64,000 bases of DNA from Malachius bipustulatus (lineage: Eukaryota > Arthropoda > Insecta > Coleoptera > Melyridae): the NCBI GenBank assembly GCA_910589415.1, contig OU342632.1, positions 18,665,507-18,729,506 of the forward strand. Direction: 5' to 3'. Below the pieces are notes generated by a model that saw only the letters and a program-made list of their open reading frames with translations, was not told the origin of the DNA and did not search any database. The translations under genes were made by a program, and so were the position numbers. This document shows positions 57,885 to 64,000 of this stretch, piece by piece. The first letter of the stretch is position 1, and every line of letters begins with the position of its first letter.

Positions 57885-58593
57885 ACAGGGTGTAGATTTT
57901 TTTTTTCTTTTGGCGCCCAACCTGGATATTCTTAATATTTTAATTTTATACCAAGAGGTATAAAGTGAAGAAAAACACGGATTAAAAAATCCATCAGTGG
58001 CGTATATATACCGGTTATATGATCCCTTTTTAGTTCAACCACTTCTACGCCCATGGACTTACAGATCTTACGTTACAGAGTTGGATTTCCTGGAGATTTC
58101 TTACAAAAAAGGTACACTTATGCATATTTGAAATTCTCCCTAGTTTTTAAGTAAATTGAGTCTAAGCTTCGTCATACCGCGAAAATAAGCTCATTTTCTT
58201 CGATATTTATTGTTATTTTTGGATATAAAATAATAATAATAAAACAATCTGTGATTTTGTATAACTAAAAAGGGGTCATAATATCTACGCCAGTGATGAT
58301 TCTTTTTTCCCCGTGTTTTTCTTCGTTTTTTGTGCTAAACTATAATAAAAATAGCCTCTTGGTATAAAATTAAAATATCCAAGAAATGCCAAAGTTGGGC
58401 GCCAAAAGCAAAAAAAAATAAAAAATTCAACACTTTTTTTTCTGATCCCCTTTGTTTCTGATTCCTTCAGAACATATGTTAATGAGAACTTTCGTTCCTT
58501 GAGAACAAAAAAAAAAATAGAAGAACTAGAAGAACACGCCATCTTCTATAAACTGGTGAAGTCCTTCTACAAAAAAAAACTGACTCGCCCTGT
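57885..58593. mobile_element. Foldback element with a gapped right arm
   Basis: Starts ACAGGGTGTAGATTTT (57885). TTTTGGCGCCCAACCTGG with TTAATTTTATACCAAGAGG is matched in reverse by CCTCTTGGTATAAAATTAA and GTTGGGCGCCAAAAG (about 58355-58410). The inner parts (CCAGTGATG/ACTGGCG-like, GGGGTCATA/ATGATCCC) also pair. The right end is GCCCTGT at 58593 after about 150 bp that has no partner on the left. Confidence 0.7.
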
Positions 58594-58761
58594 ATATATT
58601 TTTTTCATGAACGTAGGAGCGAGTATTTTCACGATCTATGAGAAATTAGTATTCATACTCATACCCTCCCGTTTGATCTAGAAATTAAAATATTGCAGCA
58701 CATAACGCTTGTTAGGCACTATACATAGTTTCCAGATCGTCTGTCCGAATTCATAAAATAT

Positions 58762-59697
58762 ACAGGGTTCATCAAAAAATATTTCTATCTCAGTCTTTCA
58801 TTTGAACCAGAAATGGCTTTCGATTGACCGTTAGACCCGTGTCAAGTTGACACCCCAAAAGCAAGTATCCCAAATTTTGGCATGAGTTCTTAGTTCTTCT
58901 ATAGTATAGTTCTATAGTTATGAGAGTACAGCAACAGCTCTCAAGCCTAAATAATAATTATTAAAACAAAGCTTCTTCCGAAATTGAGAGAGCAACTAAC
59001 AGTTCCTAGGTGCTCCTTCTGTTCCAGAAGAATAGTTCTAAAGTTTCTGATATTAATAGAAAAATCCTGTCGCGTATCCTTATGTTCCTCCCTGCCCTCT
59101 GGATTGACCGAACGTCATAGCGTTCTAACATGGGACAGGGGATGATCATCTTGTTCGAGCATTCTGGCCGGAAGGAGATCGGAATGAATTGAGTAGCCAA
59201 GCGAATGTGTTAAGACGTCAGGTAGCGCTAGCGAAGAAATCGTCCCTTCGAGAACCTCTCGTTCCGTCATGTATCGTCTTCCTAACCTTCTCGATCTAAC
59301 CTCTCGTAACGAAACTTAGGTACTCGCGGTAGCTTCGGCGCTACTTGCACACAATTATTGTTTTTGCGGTATTGGCGTTATTTTTGCAAAAGTATGTTAA
59401 ATTTGTATCAGGAACTGTATAACTATTCTCCTGGAACAGAAGAAGCACCCGGGAACTGTTGCTCTCTTAACTTGGAATGTGGCGCGAAGTTAGCACCCCT
59501 TTTTTTGTTGAAAAAAAATATATATGTGACCATGAAGACTGTTATTGCTGCATTCCTTTCAGAACTTAGAAGAACTAAGACCTCATGCCAAAATTTGAGG
59601 TGCTTGATTTTGGGGTACGAACTTACACGGGTGACCGATCTTAAAATAGCTTTAAAATCTAAATCGATATTTCCAGTTGTTTTAATGAATTTTTTTC
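58762..59697. mobile_element. Foldback element with unique centre
   Basis: CCCCAAAAGCAAGTATCCCA with AATTTTGGCATGAG (about 58853-58888) is the reverse complement, with few changes, of CTCATGCCAAAATTTGAGG and TGCTTGATTTTGGGG (about 59583-59617). GTTCCTAGGTGCTCCTTCTG pairs with CAGAAGAAGCACCCGGGAAC. The arms are about 290-340 bp and decayed, around a 300-bp GC-richer centre (59050-59350). The 131-residue frame at 59358-59753 lies in the right arm and is not a gene. Confidence 0.75.
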
Positions 59698-60529
59698 TAT
59701 ATTGTTACGGGTCTCACACTTTTTCCCCGAGGTATCATCGTAGTTGCCTATAGGAGCTTCACTGACGATCTCTCGTCACAACGGGTTCTGGAACACGCGC
59801 AGAATACGGAACCATTCTGATATTTAGTAGAACCCTGTCATGTCAGCCGAGAACCGTCTCGAATCGAATTGCCATACCCACAATTGCAGAAGGTAAACAA
59901 AAACAAATACGAATTATGAATCCAGAATTATGCTCGTCAGAAGACTGCCTCGTTATAATTTGATTATAGAGTCGTAAATTGGAGGAATTATTATTCGTGT
60001 TAAATTTTCAAGGATAGTTTTACTTCAATAAATTAATCACTGAAAATGGCAGTTGTGTAATAATAGTTAACTTCATATTTTATCATTAAAAAGCTAATAG
60101 GCCCACCGTCATCATTATAAAGGTGGAGCAATAAATTCGCTTCGCAACTGGAGATAAAATATTATTCCGTTATCGCGATTGAACGTGATTGAACTGTCAG
60201 ATTCGTCAGTGTCACCGCAAGCATCAAACAGACACAGAGTTGTAATCTGTAGTCGAATTGGATAGCTGAGGGTTATCAATTGCACGGAAACCTAAGGGTT
60301 CAATCAACATTGCTTACTCACATTAGAATCCTTTGTTAAGATAAGATCGGTTTGTTAGGTTAAGCGAAGAACAAATTACGTGGCATATAATGCACCACTC
60401 GCTCGTCAAATCAGGTCCTCATCATCGACATCAAACTGCACTAGGCAGAAGGCACCTTTATAGCCAATCGTTTTAAACATTGACGTTTTTTTTTTTTTGA
60501 TCTCAGATAAAGAGATCGAGGATGCACGA
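59698..60529. other. Non-coding DNA with an LTR-end fragment
   Basis: TGTTACGGGTCTC at 59705 matches the start of the LTR at 42776, but the match does not visibly continue. No gene. Confidence 0.4.
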
Positions 60530-61031
60530 TCGGTAGATAGGGAGACACCTGGGTCCACGAAATTTCCCTAGATCTAGGGAAAAATTACCCCATAACTTAT
60601 TAAGTGAGGCAATTTCAGCAACGTTGCCGTTAATTAGGTCGGGATTGCAATAAACCTATCATACTAATAGGTATTTTATGTTAATGAGGCAGGTGTTCGC
60701 ATACAAATGGATAAATTATGTAAATGAGGTCACTAACATAAAATACCTATTAATTTGACAGGTTTATTGCATTCCTGGTAGAAATAATGGCCTCATTAAC
60801 TTATCATATCCGCGAGTCTTCTATTACCTTTTGTTAATTTGGCAACATTGCGGAAATTGTCTCATTTAATAATTGAATGTTTCCATGGTAATATATTGAT
60901 AAACTCAAGTGCGGTGTTGTCACTTTTAGGGTTATAGTTTCCCTAGAATCTAGGGAAACTATTATGGTTGGTAGCTCATTTTCCCCTAGATCAGGGGAAA
61001 TGGGCGGACTCAGGTGTCTCTCTACCTACTA
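60530..61031. mobile_element. MITE of about 500 bp with long inverted repeats
   Basis: The left end GAGACACCTGGGTCC with TTTCCCTAGATCTAGGG is mirrored on the right by CCCCTAGATCAGGGGAAA and GGACTCAGGTGTCTC. Matching extends outward over GGTAGATAGG/CTACCTAC. An inner palindrome pairs AATAGGTATTTTATGTTA with TAACATAAAATACCTATT. Target duplication not resolved. Non-coding. Confidence 0.85.
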
Positions 61032-61280
61032 CGACGTTCCATTTCCCTATGTCTTTTACAGTTATGGATATTTTTTATTGGTAAATAAGCAGGAATGGCG
61101 AAACTCTCAAATGCTGTAGTTATGAGATCATCACTTTGATCTTTTTTTGTACAGCTGATCAAAGTGTGCCTTGCAATACAAAAACCTCATTTCAGAGCAC
61201 TTTTCCTGTCTCTCGCAATCCGATGCATTTTTCTGTCAAAAATTCTGGTACGGTACTGGACGTGGGCCAGAACAACAAAA
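61032..61280. other. Non-coding spacer
   Basis: AT-rich. Contains a weak inverted pair around 61138-61162 (TTTGATC...GATCAAAG). No gene. Confidence 0.4.
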
Positions 61281-61327
61281 TATAGCCGCTCGCCCCACTT
61301 AAGGGGTAAGTGGGGCGAGCGGCTATA
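61281..61327. repeat. Perfect GC-rich hairpin, 21-bp stem, 5-nt loop
   Basis: TATAGCCGCTCGCCCCACTT plus A (61281-61301) is an exact reverse complement of 61307-61327, with loop AGGGG. In such AT-rich DNA a perfect GC-rich stem stands out. It may be the residue of a transposon end pair or a small foldback. Confidence 0.9.
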
Positions 61328-63440
61328 ATAATAGTTGTGCTACCAAATAGATCGACCGTTTTTTTAAATCGAAAATCACCAAAATCATATTTATAAAATG
61401 TGGTACTTCTGAGATCAAAATTTTGAGTCCTCTGGAGTCTTCCTCTTCAAACGTTTAATTCCTTCACTTTATAAGTTCCACCATACAAACAGAAAACTGA
61501 GAGCGGCGAACCAAACCTAATGGAGTTTTTTTCACCATCGATTATTCCCCTTCTCACCCCCTTCTAATTCATGACCTTAATTGCAAAACCTCCAAAAAAA
61601 TCTCCAAAATCAAAGTTATGAGATCTGACTGCGACAGCTTAAGTAGTGAAGATCCTCAGTAGAGAAGATGAATTCCGGCAAAGATACCGCTCATTAGAAT
61701 TTAGGCCCAAATACGGAAAGCAGGGGTGTTTTTTCATAACTGTTGAGCAAAAAAATTTACTGTCACCAAACCGTATAGAGTCATGAATCACTCAGTATAA
61801 AGGGACATGTTTTAACATCTTTGCCTGTTCAGAGTATAATAAATAAACACGTGTGAATATATTGGGTAAGTACTTGAAGCTAGATATTATTCTGGCCTCA
61901 AGGGTATACTGTAGCTTTCAATGCAGCCTTACAAAGCCACCACCCTTTATGTGTGTATATGGGAGAAGCAGCCAACCCCGAGTAAGCCAAATGGGAATGA
62001 CATCAGCGTCGACGAAACCATCTGCTGACGACAGTTTTAATCAACTTAAGTAATTGGACAGCATATCGTAAGGATCCGAATGCTACGTGGTGACAAATAA
62101 TAAAAAGGCCTTCGTGGTGAATGTGAATGATATTCAAATCCACTGATCATAGGTTTGAATATCGGCAGATACTTATCAGAATAATCAGTGAATTGGTAAC
62201 TCTTACTTGATAAAAATATTAAATGACCTCGAAAGAGGCTTCATCAATATCATTGTCAATTTCATTGACATAGAACAGCTTGCAAAATATAGAGAGGCCC
62301 TTATAATCTGTACAAGATGAATAATCAGACAAAAAAGAAGTTGGTGTTTGTCTTCTGACGAGAACAAGGCTTTTATATTCTGCTCTACGTAATAGAGCTG
62401 AAACTTTCCCTAATCCTTTCCCGAATCACTTTGAGGACTTCCGACTGACAGTCAAAGTTCTAATCTGTTTATTCTCCAAGACGCATTTGATAGTAGGAGT
62501 TTCAAAGTTAATTAAGGTTATATCTCAGCAGCCATAGATTAGATTTTCAATGTGATAACGACTGTTACTAGAAAAACAGCATCCTATAAGATACATTCCC
62601 CTTGTCCAAGTGGAGTTATAACCACCGGCATCAGCGGAATTACACAGTCGCAGATTATAGGAGTTAGAGCGAACTCATTTAGAAGTTGAGAAGTTCCGAG
62701 ACAGCAAACGCGTCATTTACATATCGTCAGTGTGCACTTTGGGGAAGAGTTAAAATTGAACAAACCGGGGTCGATAAACTTCAAGATCTGTTCCGGTGGC
62801 CATCAATTCCGTGTCCCTCGGAGCGGGATCGAATTTACTAGTCGACTGGGGATTATCCGTTCACATAGATTACGTATCAGACTCGTTTCCAGATGCATTT
62901 TTGTGGTTCACAACCGAAATTTCCATTCAAATTTCCAGTACAGTTCAATAAATTACCGGCGGGACAGCCACCGCTGTCTGTGATATCTCTTCAGAAGCGG
63001 GCGCATTATATCGAACGTGAAAGCAATTTGAAACTAAATGGTCGGGAACAATCTCCCATAACATCTCTGGGCCGCGATTTCGACATATCAGCCTCGATTT
63101 CCTTTTAGCGAAAGAAACAATTTTTAAAGCCCAGACCTCTTCGATGTTTTAAAGAAATTCTTTTTTGCCATTAAAGAGATTTTCTCGCGGAATTGCCAGT
63201 AAATAGCGGGCCCAACTATGCGGTTGTGAGATAATTGACAGAGATTTTAATGAGCTATAGTTAGATCGGCCAAACCTTTGCCTCCCATAATTAGTTTAAA
63301 ATTTTTTAAACATTTTATTAATTATTAAAAATTAAATATGAAAACATTTTTTCACGTTCATTAGTTAGTCTCTGTTACGAACCAACTCAAAACTTGTAAA
63401 CTGAATTCTGGAGGTTGGTATTAATTAATTTTCTGATAGT
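61328..63440. other. Non-coding DNA, no gene seen
   Basis: GC-richer patches at 62580-62680 and 62750-63080 contain frames without known domains. Nothing else recognised. Confidence 0.4.
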
Positions 63441-64000
63441 GTCAATTATTCAATTATCCATTGGAAGAAATTCAGACCTACAGAAAACCAAGCACCTGTA
63501 TTTTCTATAGGGACATGCCTACTGGGACAGCGGTTGGAAGAATGTCCGTCCAGAATAAACACCCCTATATAGAAATAGAACTGATGATTGAAAGCTTCAA
63601 TAAAAAAATAAGCAAAGTCTATGAAGCCAGCTGCCCTCTAAAAGGGAGGAAAGTCAAGAGGAAGACACCACGATGGAGCCCGAGACTCTCCTTTCTGAGA
63701 GTAGAGACACGTTGGACTTTTAACCGGGTAAAAAAAAACGCCGGAACTACATGGTAGCCATAAAAAAGGCTAAGGAAGATTCGTTGAAAAAGGCACTTCG
63801 AGAGGAGATCGAAAGAACTCCAGAATGTGCCCGACTTCAGAGAATGATGCAGAGGGGCAATCAGAAAAAACTGGGTTCACTGAAAAAAAAAAACAGAGAA
63901 AAATACAAATACCGAGGAGGAGACTCTAGACCTTCTTCTAGAGACACACACTTCCCAGGTAGTAAACACATCCCTGAAGAACATACGCACAATACCCATC
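63441..64000 (+). pseudogene. Non-LTR retrotransposon ORF2 fragment, runs off the right edge
   Basis: Translation gives NKKISKVYEASCPLKGRKVK, then RKTPRWSPRLSFLRVETRW and TFNRVKK. After a one-base shift it continues NYMVAIKKAKEDSLKKALRE, EIERTPECARLQRMMQRGNQ and TLDLLLETH. This is the linker between endonuclease and RT in Jockey/R1-type LINEs: a W-W/S basic segment, an AIKKAKxxSW-like helix, then the LLxTHF motif before RT. The RT domain should follow beyond 64000. The one-base shift near 63735 shows it is broken. Confidence 0.75.

Noticed and set aside
59358..59753. 131-residue ORF
   Set aside because: Lies almost wholly in the right arm of a decayed foldback element.

Overview
The window is nuclear DNA from an animal, almost certainly an insect. 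It is AT-rich, it has GT/AG introns, and it holds one exon of a Dpr-family immunoglobulin gene, an arthropod neuronal family. The repeat content is typical of insects: PIF/Harbinger, Tc1/mariner, pogo/Tigger, RTE-like and other LINEs, Penelope, gypsy-type LTRs and many foldback elements. I cannot fix the order from sequence alone. There is no operon or bacterial gene structure.

Only one host coding segment is convincing: the exon at 54280-54490 (+), the core of the first Ig domain of a Dpr protein. The rest reads as a very large intron, or intron plus intergenic DNA, filled by transposons of different ages. All LINE, mariner, pogo and Penelope coding regions are broken. The only near-intact mobile coding unit is the Harbinger element at 26082-29571.

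Layout. 1-931: broken mariner transposase (-). 2794-8600: foldback repeat, dispersed repeat and a 1.7-kb TIR element holding a small TTA-flanked MITE. 14577-17318: large foldback element (copy A) with a second palindromic element inside it. 18395-19551: LINE ORF1 with two zinc knuckles (-). 20061-21722: dimeric 255-bp tandem array. 22832-22875: complete hammerhead ribozyme. 25080-29780: a LINE split by Harbinger, which is itself split by a 510-bp element with 8-bp target duplications. 31816-33740: second LINE. 34032-34921 and 50647-51553: two solo LTRs of one family, each with a perfect 4-bp target duplication. 42776-43249 and 44549-45459: two further LTR-like units. 43360-43620: Penelope GIY-YIG relic. 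44034-45830: pogo relic split by an LTR. 50220-51840: mariner relic split by an LTR. 51973-52850, 57885-58593, 58762-59697 and 60530-61031: more foldback elements. 53389-53518: decayed hammerhead ribozyme (-). 54740-56938: copy B of the large foldback element, only 250 bp after the dpr exon. 63441-64000: start of a third LINE.

The strongest unusual signals are these. (1) In the Harbinger element the transposase and the MADF-like gene are interlocked: they lie on opposite strands and the second exon of each sits inside the intron of the other. (2) One canonical and two decayed hammerhead ribozymes share the same stem III sequence. (3) A three-layer nest of insertions can be proved by empty-site logic. 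(4) The GC-rich LTRs carry a phased array of a CTCAATACA-like motif.
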